DNA from: Oligoflexus sp.
GTDB taxonomy: Bacteria > Bdellovibrionota_B > Oligoflexia > Oligoflexales > Oligoflexaceae
Length of the DNA: 64,000 nucleotides
Assembly: GCF_035712445.1 (NCBI RefSeq)
Contig: NZ_DASTAT010000076.1
Coordinates: 24,452 to 88,451, forward strand
Direction: 5' to 3'
Position 1 is the first letter of the stretch. Every line of letters begins with the position of its first letter. Below, piece by piece: positions 17,811-26,539 of this stretch. Both the position numbers and the translations under genes were made by a program. The notes under the pieces are model-generated. The model saw nothing but the letters and a program-made list of their open reading frames with translations. It did no database searches and had not been told where the DNA came from.

Positions 17811-17883
17811 AGGTGACCCGGCCTTCCCGCTGTTTTGGGCTTTATCTCGCCATCATAGAGGAAAGCCCGGGCGAGGTACAGAG

Positions 17884-18237
17884 TTAGTGGTGTGGGGCGG
17901 CTTCCGGGCTGTGCTCGTCGGCCTTTGCTTTCACGCTCGCAGGCGTAATTTCCTTTTCCTCATCCTGCCCATCTTTGGCATGGGGATCTTCGTGCTCAAT
18001 TTTTGGCTTGGCGTGCCCGGCTTCACTGTCGGCAGGATGCTCGGGAGCGCCGTGATCTTCACCCGATGCCTCATGACTGTCATGGGATGAAGGGGATCCG
18101 TGCTCATCGGCCACTCCGTGTTCATCGGCATGCTTGGGTTTCAGGCTAAAGACGATCGCCAGACCGATGCCGAAGACGATCAGACTCAGGAACAGAGCAG
18201 CGATCCAGGCGATGGTTTGGTTAACAGCCCGAGCCAT
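17884..18237 (-). CDS. Membrane-anchored His/Asp/Glu-rich protein
   Basis: ATG 18237 is chosen for the GGGG 6 bp upstream; ATG 18249 is the alternative. It has about 117 residues. An N-terminal membrane segment (IAWIAALFLSLIVFGIGLAIVF) is followed by a low-complexity tail with many HxxEH, DEHG and DxHE pairs, ending EAAPHH. Such tails usually bind divalent metals (Zn, Ni, Co, Cu) in the periplasm. No enzyme domain is present, and function is not known. It lies downstream of the ABC exporter genes on the same strand, 69 bp after the permease gene ends. Confidence 0.72.
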   Translation of the reverse strand: MARAVNQTIAWIAALFLSLIVFGIGLAIVFSLKPKHADEHGVADEHGSPSSHDSHEASGEDHGAPEHPADSEAGHAKPKIEHEDPHAKDGQDEEKEITPASVKAKADEHSPEAAPHH

Positions 18238-18306
18238 AGAAGACCCCATCTTGAGATAAGTTTGAGTATTTTCTGAATTATATCTCAAAATGGAGCCGGG
18301 TCCAAT

Positions 18307-19077
18307 TTATCCGACTATGTCCCGACGATTGAAGAAAAAGCAGGAGAGGGACATGAACACGCCGACCAGCATCGCCCCATATCCGAGACGCGAAATCAGT
18401 TCCATTTGCGAAAGGACCTGCTTATCGATCGTGTACTGAGAGGCATCGAAGAGATGAAGATTCCAAAGTCCCGCCAGCACTTCCACCGCCTGGCGGGTGG
18501 CGGCGGGTGTTTCAGGCGAAAGCGTCTGCAGAATGGGTGCGGTGATCAAACCGGCGACGAACATCCAGATGGAACAGAAGAGTGCGACCGCGCCGGATGC
18601 AAGGCTCGCAAAAAAGATGGAAACCGCCGCCATCACCACCCAGCTGACGCTTAAAAGGCTGAAAAGCACGATATCCCGCATCGGCAGCCAGCCCATTCCA
18701 TAGCCCAGATAAATGCTCTGCCAGCCAGCAAGGAAGATAAGACTCAAAAGCACAAGAGCGGCCGTTAAGCCCACGAATTTTCCAAGAAGCCAGGTGCTCC
18801 GGGATATGGGCGAGGCGAGCTGGACCTCAAGGCTGCCTTCCTGCCTTGAATCGGCAATGATCTTATTGCCCCAGAAGATGGCGACCGTGGCGCCGGTCAT
18901 CAGCCACGCGAAGGATCCCAGGTCATAGAGGATCTTGAAGAACTCCTCGACGCCCCAGTAGCTGGCAAGCCCGGACATGATCAGGAGCCCACAGCCCACC
19001 AGGGCCGCGGGTAGAAAGATTCTATCACGGCGGAGACGCAGAAATGTTTCCATGGAAACGGCGACCAGGGCTCTCAT
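18307..19077 (-). CDS. ABC-2 type transporter permease
   Basis: ATG 19077 overlaps the ATPase gene stop by 4 bp, so translation is coupled. It has 256 residues and six predicted membrane segments, including GSFAWLMTGATVAIFWGNKII and a C-terminal YGAMLVGVFMSLSCFFF. The cytosolic segment DSRQEGSLEVQLASPISRSTWLLGKFVG is typical of NosY/CcmB-like ABC-2 permeases. It forms an exporter or membrane-remodelling complex with the ATPase. The substrate is unknown. Confidence 0.9.
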   Translation of the reverse strand: MRALVAVSMETFLRLRRDRIFLPAALVGCGLLIMSGLASYWGVEEFFKILYDLGSFAWLMTGATVAIFWGNKIIADSRQEGSLEVQLASPISRSTWLLGKFVGLTAALVLLSLIFLAGWQSIYLGYGMGWLPMRDIVLFSLLSVSWVVMAAVSIFFASLASGAVALFCSIWMFVAGLITAPILQTLSPETPAATRQAVEVLAGLWNLHLFDASQYTIDKQVLSQMELISRLGYGAMLVGVFMSLSCFFFNRRDIVG

Positions 19078-20039
19078 GCGCTTTTGTCCTCGCTGAAGAA
19101 ACTGAGCAGATGATCTTCATCCAGACCCGATGACTTGCGGAAGTCCACGACCAGAAGACCTTTGACGAGACAGGCCTGCAGCCATTTCACAGCGTCCGCG
19201 TAATCCTTGAACCAAAGCTCCGTGCGGTAAGCCTGGGTTTTCAAATCACCCCACATGGGCAGGCGACTTGATTCCTGCATGCCGCGGAGGGTTTCGATGG
19301 AGCAGCCGGAAATGGCCAGGAAATGCTGCAGATTCTGCGTCGGTGATCCGGTTTCATTGTTAAGGCTCGAATAGACGAGTCGGCCTTTCTTCATGATGTA
19401 AACCTGCTCGCAGGTGTCCTTGATCGACCAGATATCATGCGTGCAAAGGACGATGCTGGTCCGGCGTTCGCGGAGCTGGTTGATCAGATGAATCATGAGC
19501 TTATAACCCACGGGGTCAAGGCCCGACATGGGTTCATCCAGGATGACGAGCTCCGGCCGGTGAATGGTGGCCTGCGCCCACGAAAGACGCCGGCCCATGC
19601 CTTTGGAAAGCTTGCCGACCTTTTTTCGCCGATGATCCCAAAGGCCCACTTCCCGCAGCTGGGTTTCGATGGCTTCCTTATAATGCTTGGGCTTTAAATC
19701 CTTGGGATTGAAGACCCGCAGCTGATGCCAGAGGATTTCCTCGCAGGTCAGGTTCCCCGGCAATTTATTGGTTTCCGGCATGTACCCTATGAGGCGTTTG
19801 TCTTCAAGGGTCAAAGGCTTGCCGCGAAACAGCACCTCGCCCTTGTCCGGTTTGATCAAACCGAAGATCGTGCGAATCGTGGTGGTCTTGCCGGCTCCGT
19901 TATGCCCCATCAAGGCCGTGCACGAGCCTTCGGGGAAGCCAAAACTGAGATCATCCAGGACCACCTGCTTTTTCTTGAAAAGGTCCTGATCAAACACCTT
20001 GCGCAGATTTCTGACTTCAAGAATGTAAGGGCTGCTCAT
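19074..20039 (-). CDS. ABC transporter ATPase (NosF/GldA-like)
   Basis: ATG 20039 after AGGAG. It has 321 residues. Walker A is GHNGAGKTT, the signature is LSKGMGRRLSWAQA, and Walker B is PELVILDEPMSGLDP with the H-loop CTHDIW. The Gly-x-Met signature instead of LSGGQ is common in ABC-2 drug/NosF-type ATPases. A C-terminal ~90-residue domain follows the ATPase core. It powers the permease encoded directly downstream, in an operon with the TPR-like protein upstream (15-bp gap). Confidence 0.94.
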   Translation of the reverse strand: MSSPYILEVRNLRKVFDQDLFKKKQVVLDDLSFGFPEGSCTALMGHNGAGKTTTIRTIFGLIKPDKGEVLFRGKPLTLEDKRLIGYMPETNKLPGNLTCEEILWHQLRVFNPKDLKPKHYKEAIETQLREVGLWDHRRKKVGKLSKGMGRRLSWAQATIHRPELVILDEPMSGLDPVGYKLMIHLINQLRERRTSIVLCTHDIWSIKDTCEQVYIMKKGRLVYSSLNNETGSPTQNLQHFLAISGCSIETLRGMQESSRLPMWGDLKTQAYRTELWFKDYADAVKWLQACLVKGLLVVDFRKSSGLDEDHLLSFFSEDKSA

Positions 20040-20054
20040 GGGCCGGGGCTCCTT

Positions 20055-20753
20055 TCAGGGGGAAGCTGGTGTTTCGGGCATGGACTCTTTCACAGGGGCT
20101 TTGCCCACGCTTTGCAGGAGTTTCAAAAAGCTTTCGCTGCTTTCCGTTTCGGCGATGATTTCGAGGCTTCTCTGCAGATCCTCGGGGGTCAGATCCTTTT
20201 CGCTCAAAAGCTTTTTCACCGTCTTCTGCACATATTCCGGGGAATTCGGCCGCGAGGCCGCCATCATGAAAAAGCTCGCGGCCTGGGCCGGTTGCTTCAT
20301 CTGAAAGTATTCGACATAACCCTGGGTCATGGGAAGACGCCAGCTGGTGGGAAAGGCCTTGAGTCCGGCCAGGTTTATCTCCTGGCAGTATTCCGGCTTT
20401 TTAAAATCCTGCATCATCACGATGCACGCGAGCATATAGGTCGTCTCGAGCCGCGGATGATGGCGGATCACGCTCCGGATCTGCCGCATCATGCCCTCGT
20501 GATCATTGCCTTTACGCGGATCGACCAGTGTCTGCAGGAGCCAGATATTGATGAAATTGTCATAGATTCCCTTGTGCCCCAGCGTCAGCACACCGATCAA
20601 TCCCGAGGAAAACTGCGACAGCGGCGGTGGAGCAAAGATATCATACTCGGCTCGCAGGGTTTTCAGACGCTGATCATTGGTTTTCACGAGGATGGTGATA
20701 AAAGCCAGGGAAGCCAACAAAGGAACTATCAGGGATCGGAATCGAAGCAGCAC
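20055..20753 (-). CDS. Membrane-anchored TPR-like protein of the ABC operon
   Basis: GTG 20753 is preferred because GGAGGG lies 8 bp upstream; a TTG at 20771 precedes that site. It has about 232 residues. An N-terminal membrane segment (SLIVPLLASLAFITILV) is followed by a helical domain with TPR-like spacing: NINIWLLQTLVDP-like, ETTYMLACIVMMQDF, and AQAASFFMMAASRPN-PEYVQKTVKKLL. It probably projects into the periplasm and scaffolds the ABC-2 complex. No named family is recognised. Confidence 0.75.
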   Translation of the reverse strand: MLLRFRSLIVPLLASLAFITILVKTNDQRLKTLRAEYDIFAPPPLSQFSSGLIGVLTLGHKGIYDNFINIWLLQTLVDPRKGNDHEGMMRQIRSVIRHHPRLETTYMLACIVMMQDFKKPEYCQEINLAGLKAFPTSWRLPMTQGYVEYFQMKQPAQAASFFMMAASRPNSPEYVQKTVKKLLSEKDLTPEDLQRSLEIIAETESSESFLKLLQSVGKAPVKESMPETPASP

Positions 20754-20827
20754 AGGGGCGACCCTCCACAAACGCTATCCGGACCCAGAACGCAGCAAAG
20801 CCGGTGCATGCACCGGCCCTGAACGAA

Positions 20828-21118
20828 TTACATGCCGCGAGCCGCAGCACCGCGCAGCATCGCTTCCAGTACTTTTTGCACCAGAATGACGATCGCGAGC
20901 AGCCCCATGGGAGCCCAATCAAAAGGTCCAGGAATGCGGGATGTCAGGCGGCGCAGGGGCCGATACATCGGCTCGGTGATATTATAGATCATCTGGACGA
21001 TCGGATGACTCCGATCACCAACCCAGCTGACAATAACCGAAGCAATGACCAGCAGCTGTATCATCTGCGCAAACATCGAAACAACTGCTGCCAAACCGTC
21101 CAACAATGCAGCACCCAT
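20828..21118 (-). CDS. yggT: YggT family membrane protein
   Basis: ATG 21118 with AGGAGG 6 bp upstream; the longer frame to 21181 has no ribosome site. It has 96 residues and two membrane segments: MFAQMIQLLVIASVIVSWV and PMGLLAIVILVQKVLEAML. The YggT signature ITEPMYRPLRRLTSRIPGPFDWAPM lies between them. YggT proteins are linked to cell division and osmotic tolerance in several bacteria. It sits close upstream of the TPR/ABC genes and downstream of the M3 peptidase gene, likely in one transcript. Confidence 0.93.
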   Translation of the reverse strand: MGAALLDGLAAVVSMFAQMIQLLVIASVIVSWVGDRSHPIVQMIYNITEPMYRPLRRLTSRIPGPFDWAPMGLLAIVILVQKVLEAMLRGAAARGM

Positions 21119-21180
21119 CAGGGCCCTCCTCTTTTCCATAACGAATATGCTAGACCTGCCTCGTGAAACATGCAAGCCCA

Positions 21181-23250
21181 TCAGCTGCCTGTCAAGCCAT
21201 TGTGTTTCAAAAGGGCGTCTGGCTTAGGGGGACGGCCCCGGAACCTTGTGAAGACGTCCATGGGGTGCTGACTGCCGCCCAGCGCCAGAACGGTTTCCCG
21301 GAAATCACGACCGACCCGGGCTATCGTTTTTTCGTCCAGGCCTTCCTCTTCAAAGCGGCTGAAGGCATCCGCGCTCAAAACCTCGGCCCATTTGTAGCTG
21401 TAATAGCCGGCTGCGTATGAACCTGCGAAGATATGCTCGAAGGTGCAGAGCGAGCGATCCTCGGCAATCGGCTGGATGGCGCAGACTTTCTGAGCAATAC
21501 GCCGGCTCACTTCCTCGACGGGAACCTTGCCGTCCGGGTCAAAGCGATGATGCAGCTCCATATCATTCATGGCGAAATGCAGCTGACGGACCATCAGGTT
21601 TGCAGCATTGAAGGTCCGGGCTTCGTAGATCTTGCGGAAAAGATCATCCGGAAGGGATTCCCCGGTTTGAATGTGCCTCGTCAGATTCTTGATCACGTTT
21701 CTCTGATAGCACCAGTTTTCCATGAACTGACTGGGAAGTTCGACAGCATCCCATTCGATCCCGTTGATGCCCGCGACTTCCAGTTCGTTGACGCGAGTCA
21801 GCATATGCTGAAGGCCATGGCCGAACTCATGGAAAAGGGTTTCCACTTCATCAAAGCTGAGGAGCGAAGGGGTATTGCCAACCGGAGGCGTGCCGTTGCA
21901 CACGAGGTAAGCCACAGGCAGAATGGTTTTGCCGTCATGCTGGCCGCGATCGAGGCAGGAATCCATCCAGGCCCCGCCGCGTTTTTCGGCTGGCCGCGAA
22001 TAGGGATCGAGATAGAATCCGGCGATTTTTTGATTCTTATCATCGAAGACATCATAGAACGAAACATCGGGATGCCAGCGCGGGAAATTATCCGTGCGGG
22101 CCACGACCTTGATGCCAAAGAGAGTATGAAGCAGTTCGAAAAGACCGTTCAGAACGCGCGGCAAGGGGAAGTAAGGCCGCAGTTCGTCATCGGTGAAGTC
22201 AAATTTCTTCTGGCGCATTTTTTCGAGGTAGAAGTAAACATCCCAGTTCTGAAGATCACCCTTCAGACCGAGTGTCTGGGCGAAGTCCCGCAGTTCATTC
22301 AGTTCCTCATGAGCCTTATGCGTCGACACCTTGGCGAGATCCGCGAGCAGGCGATCGACCGAGGGAACATCACCGGCCATCTTCATGGCGAGACTGACTT
22401 CCGCATAGGTCTGATAGCCGAGCAAGCGGGACTGCTCCCGACGGAGGCGCAGAATATCGTAAATATTCTTCGTATTATCGAAGGTTCCCGATGAGGCGCG
22501 GCTGATATAGGCGCGATAGAGTTTTTCGCGCAGAGCCCTGGATTCCCCGTATTTCAGGAAGGGAATATAGCTCGGGAAATCGAGCGTCACGCGCCAGGGT
22601 CCACCTTCCGCGGTCGCCTTTTCACCGGGACGGCTGGCCTGATAGCTTTCCGCCCACATCCCAAGGAAGTTCTGCGGAATGCCCGCGAGATCTTTTTTAT
22701 CCTTGATGATGAGTTCGAATTCCTTGGTCGCATCCAGGACGTTATTGGAATAGGTCGTCTGCAGCTGCGAAAGCTTCTGACTGATTTCGTTGAAGCGTTC
22801 CTGGGCGGCGCCTTCCAGCTCGATGCCGGAGAGTTTGGCGTTCAGAATCAGATGCTCGACGATTCTTTTCTGCGCTCCAGACAGCGATGCGAAGGACGCC
22901 TGATCCTTCATCTTTTTCAGACCGAAATAAACCGCCCGGCTTTGCGAAAGACGCAGCGAAAAGCTGACGATCTGCGGCAGGCTCGCTTCATAAGCTTCGC
23001 GCAGCTCGGGGGAATTCTTCACACCGATCAGATGCTGAATCGGGCTCCAGGTGTTGTGGAGTTCGCGGCGAATCGTTTCCAAAGGTACGAGCAGTTTATT
23101 CCACTCGGGCTCCGGATTTTTTTCCAGCTTCTGCAGGAGCGACTCGCAGCGCTCCAGCACGTGATCCACAGCTGGTCTTACATGGTCTGGTTTTATTTTA
23201 TCAAATTGGGGAAGGCCACTATTCCCGATCAGGGGATTTTCATGCACCAT
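21181..23250 (-). CDS. prlC: M3 family oligopeptidase (oligopeptidase A)
   Basis: ATG 23250 with GAGGA upstream; 689 residues, as expected for oligopeptidase A. The zinc site HEFGH lies in FDEVETLFHEFGHGLQHML, and the third ligand region is GINGIEWDAVELPSQFMENW. GFYLDPYSRPAEKRGGAWMD is typical of the M3A clan. This cytoplasmic metallopeptidase degrades short peptides, including cleaved signal peptides. The start EGG/ATG is the first in frame after a GA-rich site. Confidence 0.97.
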   Translation of the reverse strand: MVHENPLIGNSGLPQFDKIKPDHVRPAVDHVLERCESLLQKLEKNPEPEWNKLLVPLETIRRELHNTWSPIQHLIGVKNSPELREAYEASLPQIVSFSLRLSQSRAVYFGLKKMKDQASFASLSGAQKRIVEHLILNAKLSGIELEGAAQERFNEISQKLSQLQTTYSNNVLDATKEFELIIKDKKDLAGIPQNFLGMWAESYQASRPGEKATAEGGPWRVTLDFPSYIPFLKYGESRALREKLYRAYISRASSGTFDNTKNIYDILRLRREQSRLLGYQTYAEVSLAMKMAGDVPSVDRLLADLAKVSTHKAHEELNELRDFAQTLGLKGDLQNWDVYFYLEKMRQKKFDFTDDELRPYFPLPRVLNGLFELLHTLFGIKVVARTDNFPRWHPDVSFYDVFDDKNQKIAGFYLDPYSRPAEKRGGAWMDSCLDRGQHDGKTILPVAYLVCNGTPPVGNTPSLLSFDEVETLFHEFGHGLQHMLTRVNELEVAGINGIEWDAVELPSQFMENWCYQRNVIKNLTRHIQTGESLPDDLFRKIYEARTFNAANLMVRQLHFAMNDMELHHRFDPDGKVPVEEVSRRIAQKVCAIQPIAEDRSLCTFEHIFAGSYAAGYYSYKWAEVLSADAFSRFEEEGLDEKTIARVGRDFRETVLALGGSQHPMDVFTRFRGRPPKPDALLKHNGLTGS

Positions 23251-23329
23251 CTCTTCTGTCCTCTGTTAGTCGTGCGCTCAGCCTGTATGAGCATTTCAGA
23301 ATAACAGAGGCAGAAGAGAAGAGCGATGC

Positions 23330-24016
23330 TCAGACTTGACGTGGGCCAAGAATAGCGGTTCCGATACGAACCAGATTCGAACCGGCACGAATGGAAAGTC
23401 CCAGATCGCCTGACATGCCAAGAGAGAGTTGCCCGTCCCCGACCTGATCGGCGAGCATGCGGAGTTCCTGATAGAGAGGCGGAACCTCGGGGGTATCGTC
23501 ATCCTGATAGTGGCTGGGCGGGATGGCCATCAGCCCGCGGATGTGCAGATCAGGGTTGGCTTTCAAGGTGGCAGCAAGACTCAGGACCTCGCTCATCGGA
23601 CAACCATGCTTGCCCTCTTCCTGGTCGGCGTTCACCTCGATCCAGATCGGATAGGGTGCCTTCCCGAAATCCCGTGCAGCCCGTGAAATCTGCTCGGCGT
23701 GTTTCAGCGAACCCACGGTCTGGATTTCGCTGGACACGCTGACGATCTTGCGGATTTTATTGGATTGAAGGTGGCCGATGAAAACCCAACGGATCGGAAG
23801 GTCTTTCAGGGCCTCGCTTTTTAGGGCGAGTTCCTGGGCGTAATTCTCGCCGAACGAAGTCTGGCCCCAGGAAAAAAGTGTGCGGAGTGGGTCGGGGCCG
23901 TGGCCCTTGCTGACCACCAAAAGCGTGGGGGCGCCGCGGGAGCCCGCGTGCTCACGGATTTGGCTGCACACCTGGTGATAGCGATGCTCCAGTTCCTTCT
24001 TTGCTTGGGATTCCAT
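23330..24016 (-). CDS. yggS: PLP homeostasis protein, YggS/PLPBP family
   Basis: It has 228 residues from ATG 24016. The PLP Lys37 lies in TLLVVSKGHG, where most homologues have SKT. Other family marks are SFGENYAQE, WVFIGHLQSNK, GLMAIPP, LSLGMSGD and VRIGTAILG. It binds pyridoxal phosphate and buffers B6 levels without known catalysis. The gene starts 65 bp inside the 3' end of the preceding exported-protein gene in another frame, an unusually long overlap. Confidence 0.96.
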   Translation of the reverse strand: MESQAKKELEHRYHQVCSQIREHAGSRGAPTLLVVSKGHGPDPLRTLFSWGQTSFGENYAQELALKSEALKDLPIRWVFIGHLQSNKIRKIVSVSSEIQTVGSLKHAEQISRAARDFGKAPYPIWIEVNADQEEGKHGCPMSEVLSLAATLKANPDLHIRGLMAIPPSHYQDDDTPEVPPLYQELRMLADQVGDGQLSLGMSGDLGLSIRAGSNLVRIGTAILGPRQV

Positions 24017-24443
24017 CCGGCTGTTTCCTCGTGCCCTCTTTTTCCATGAGGCCCGAGGCGGCGGCAGGCGTGGGCGGAGCGGCTTCGGGCTGATTCATGA
24101 TATCGCCTGTTTCGGCTGGAGGTGCAAGCTCTTGCTTGGACGCAGGCATCTCGACCTCGTTCGGCAGGGGGCCGGGCGAGCGATGCTGAGGAACATTCGG
24201 AATGGAAGGGGTTTGACGGCTGAGCGGGACGAAGGTTGATTCCTGCTGAACCTCGTACTGAGGGGCCTCGATATAAACATTGCCCCGAGCGTCAATGCGG
24301 ATATTGACCTGCTCAAGGGTCTGATTTTTTGCGGACGAGATGTCAACGCCATTCAGATAAATGACACGGGCAGTGCTGCTGGACACAGGGAGTGGCTGGC
24401 CAATTCCAGCCAGAAGCAGCAGGCATGGTCCCATCGCGCTCAT
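23952..24443 (-). CDS. Exported Pro-rich protein, unknown function
   Basis: ATG 24443 with GGGAGG upstream fixes the start; the longer frame would hide a signal peptide (MSAMGPCLLLLAGIGQPLPVSS). It has 163 residues. A short beta-rich part (ARVIYLNGVDISSAKNQTLEQVNIRID-like and GNVYIEAPQYEV) is followed by a Pro/Glu/Gln-rich, probably disordered tail. No family is recognised. The 3' end overlaps yggS by 65 bp, so the two are co-transcribed, and it is divergent from the LpoB-like gene. Confidence 0.75.
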   Translation of the reverse strand: MSAMGPCLLLLAGIGQPLPVSSSTARVIYLNGVDISSAKNQTLEQVNIRIDARGNVYIEAPQYEVQQESTFVPLSRQTPSIPNVPQHRSPGPLPNEVEMPASKQELAPPAETGDIMNQPEAAPPTPAAASGLMEKEGTRKQPDGIPSKEGTGASLSPGVQPNP

Positions 24444-24580
24444 GAAAGCCTCCCTTGCAGGGCTGCGGAGCCTTGCGTATGCTGTTTGATACGGAGAACG
24501 TTGAAGACGGTCCCCTATAGAATTTATCATGTTCCGCCAGGTAAAAAATGATCAGCGGACGCTGAGGAGAGGTGAAGCCG

Positions 24581-25213
24581 ATGCAAAGAGAGATTCTCAA
24601 GAAACAGTGGAGCAAAGGTCTGCAGATTCTGGCCCTGGGTTTGGGGCTGGCAGCCTGTTCTCCCAGTTTTGAAGGCACCTATAACGATCCCGCCGAGGCG
24701 GAAATCGTCGATGATAAATGGAGCGAGACGGACGCCCGTAAGACTGCGACTTCATTGATTTCTCAGATTCTGAGCAAGCCCTGGCTGACCGAATACGTGG
24801 CCAAGCACAACGGTCAGAAACCCATTGTGATCGTCGATGAGATTGCCAATCGGACCGATGAACACATTGATACCAAGGCTTTGACAGAATTTATGCAGGA
24901 TGAGCTGATCAATTCCGGCAAAGTGCGCTTTCTGAATGCTGAAAAGCGCAAGCAGATCCTGGAAGAGATCAAATATCAAAACTCCGGCACCACCGAAGCC
25001 AAAACCCGCAAGACCCTTGGCAAACAGATCGGCGCTGACTTCATGCTGAGCGGCGCGATCTCCAATTCGGTGCATAGCCAGGATAAAGGCGGCCTGAAAA
25101 CCGTGACCTATCAGACGGCTCTGAATTTCACCGACCTTGAGACCACGGAAGTCGTTTGGAGTGGCAAGGAACTGATCAAAAAACGCTTTAAAAGGTCAGG
25201 TGCAGGGCTTTGA
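24581..25213 (+). CDS. lpoB: LpoB-like penicillin-binding protein activator lipoprotein
   Basis: ATG 24581 has GAGGAGAGG 8 bp upstream; GTG 24572 is too close to that site. It has 210 residues. The lipoprotein signal ends at LGLAAC. The domain resembles LpoB/PF13036: KPIVIVDEIANRTDEHIDTKALTEF, a region around KVRFLNAEKRKQILEE, and ADFMLSGAISNSV then NFTDLETTEVVWSGKELIKK. In E. coli LpoB spans the periplasm to stimulate PBP1B. Here the role may be similar or only fold-related. The gene's TGA overlaps the TTG of the next lipoprotein gene. Confidence 0.9.
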   Translation: MQREILKKQWSKGLQILALGLGLAACSPSFEGTYNDPAEAEIVDDKWSETDARKTATSLISQILSKPWLTEYVAKHNGQKPIVIVDEIANRTDEHIDTKALTEFMQDELINSGKVRFLNAEKRKQILEEIKYQNSGTTEAKTRKTLGKQIGADFMLSGAISNSVHSQDKGGLKTVTYQTALNFTDLETTEVVWSGKELIKKRFKRSGAGL

Positions 25214-26487
25214 TAAAATTTCTGCGGCATCCCGGACTCGCCTGCGGACTCTTTTTTCTTCTAGCCGCATGCGCGTCCTATACGGATGACATTAAAATGG
25301 TGCAGACCTCGTTTCGCTCGGGGCAGTACGGGGAGGCTTTGCAAAAGCTGGAAGCATCCCCGCTGAAGGAGCAGACGCGCAATCGGCTTTTGTACCTGCT
25401 GGAAAAAGCGATGATCCTGGATCGCCAGGGTCAAAGGGATGATGCCCGTAAGCTTCTTTTGAAAGCCGATCGCATCGTCGATGAGCTTTACACGACGAGT
25501 GTCAGCAAGGCTGCGGCCACCTTTGTCTTCAATGATGCCGCCCAGGATTATCCGGGCGAGGACTATGAAAAGGTCGCCATCCACACGATGCTGGCCCATT
25601 CCTTCATCGAGGATGGGGACCTGAAGTCAGCGCGCGTGGAAGCGGCCCGGATCAATACCCGCTTGAATGAGATCAACGGTTTTTACGAAGAGAATAAGAA
25701 CCGCTATAAAGAGGATGCCTACGCCCGCTATCTGGCCGGCATCATCTACGAAGCTCTGGGCGAGGATGATTCCGCGATCGTGGATTACCGCGCGGCGCTG
25801 AAGATTTATGAAGGTGATTACAGCAAAATCTTTGCGACCCGCGCCCCGGATCATCTGGTGGTGGCCCTCTATCGCCTTTTGGTGAAGCGCGGTCGCGGGG
25901 ATGAGGCCAAGGAGCTGAAGAGGAACTACCAGCTGCAGGGTCAAAAGCTCGATACCAAGGAATCCCTGGGCGAGATCGTGGTCCTGCATGAGCTCGGCGA
26001 GATCGCGAGCAAGGAAAAATCGGAGTTTGTCTATCCCATCGGTTCGGAAATCGTGCGCTTTTCGTTTCCCGTGATTCGGCGCGTGAAAAGCAGTTACGGC
26101 CGGACGGGTGTGCAGATCAATTCCGATGGTTCCGAGCCTGCGGACCTTGCGCAGAACTTTGATATGATCGCCCGGGAAACGCTGGAAGACAGGCGTGGCC
26201 GGATCATAGCCAAGTCCCTCGCGCGCCTTGTGCTGAAGAGTCAGATGACGCAGAAGGCGCAAAAGGAATTCGGGGCGATCGGCTGGCTGGCGGGGAATAT
26301 CTACGGAGCCGTGACAGAAACTGCGGATACACGCAGCTGGACTCTTCTGCCTGCGGCCATCAAAGTCACACGCCTTCAGGTGAAACCTGGGAATTACGAT
26401 CTGACCATTTTCAATGATGGGAAGACATCGCGGGTGCGGAAGGTTTCGATCAAGGCTGGTGAGGTTCAGATTATTCGGGATTATTAA
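25210..26487 (+). CDS. COG3014-type lipoprotein with TPR-like repeats
   Basis: TTG 25210 overlaps the previous stop (TTGA), so translation is coupled. It has 425 residues. The lipoprotein signal ends at LLAACASY. Helical TPR-like segments fill residues 30-240 (QYGEALQKLEASPL, DDARKLLLKADRIVDEL, AGIIYEALGEDDSAIVDYRAALKIYEGD). A beta-rich C-terminal part ends with KPGNYDLTIFNDG and VRKVSIKAGEVQII. COG3014 lipoproteins are regularly found next to LpoB-like genes, which suggests a joint role in envelope assembly. The function is not established. Confidence 0.88.
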   Translation: MIKFLRHPGLACGLFFLLAACASYTDDIKMVQTSFRSGQYGEALQKLEASPLKEQTRNRLLYLLEKAMILDRQGQRDDARKLLLKADRIVDELYTTSVSKAAATFVFNDAAQDYPGEDYEKVAIHTMLAHSFIEDGDLKSARVEAARINTRLNEINGFYEENKNRYKEDAYARYLAGIIYEALGEDDSAIVDYRAALKIYEGDYSKIFATRAPDHLVVALYRLLVKRGRGDEAKELKRNYQLQGQKLDTKESLGEIVVLHELGEIASKEKSEFVYPIGSEIVRFSFPVIRRVKSSYGRTGVQINSDGSEPADLAQNFDMIARETLEDRRGRIIAKSLARLVLKSQMTQKAQKEFGAIGWLAGNIYGAVTETADTRSWTLLPAAIKVTRLQVKPGNYDLTIFNDGKTSRVRKVSIKAGEVQIIRDY

Positions 26488-26490
26488 GGC

Positions 26491-26530
26491 AAAAAGAGGG
26501 GCCTCGTGAGAACGAAGCCCCTCTTTTTTT
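26491..26530 (+). terminator. Bidirectional terminator
   Basis: AAAAAGAGGGGC (26491-26502) pairs with the GCCCCTCT plus T-run (26517-26530), with an inner CGT/ACG stem and GAGA loop. Flanking A- and T-runs let it serve both the lipoprotein operon (+) and the leucine dehydrogenase gene (-). Confidence 0.93.
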
Positions 26531-26539
26531 CAGAAGGCC

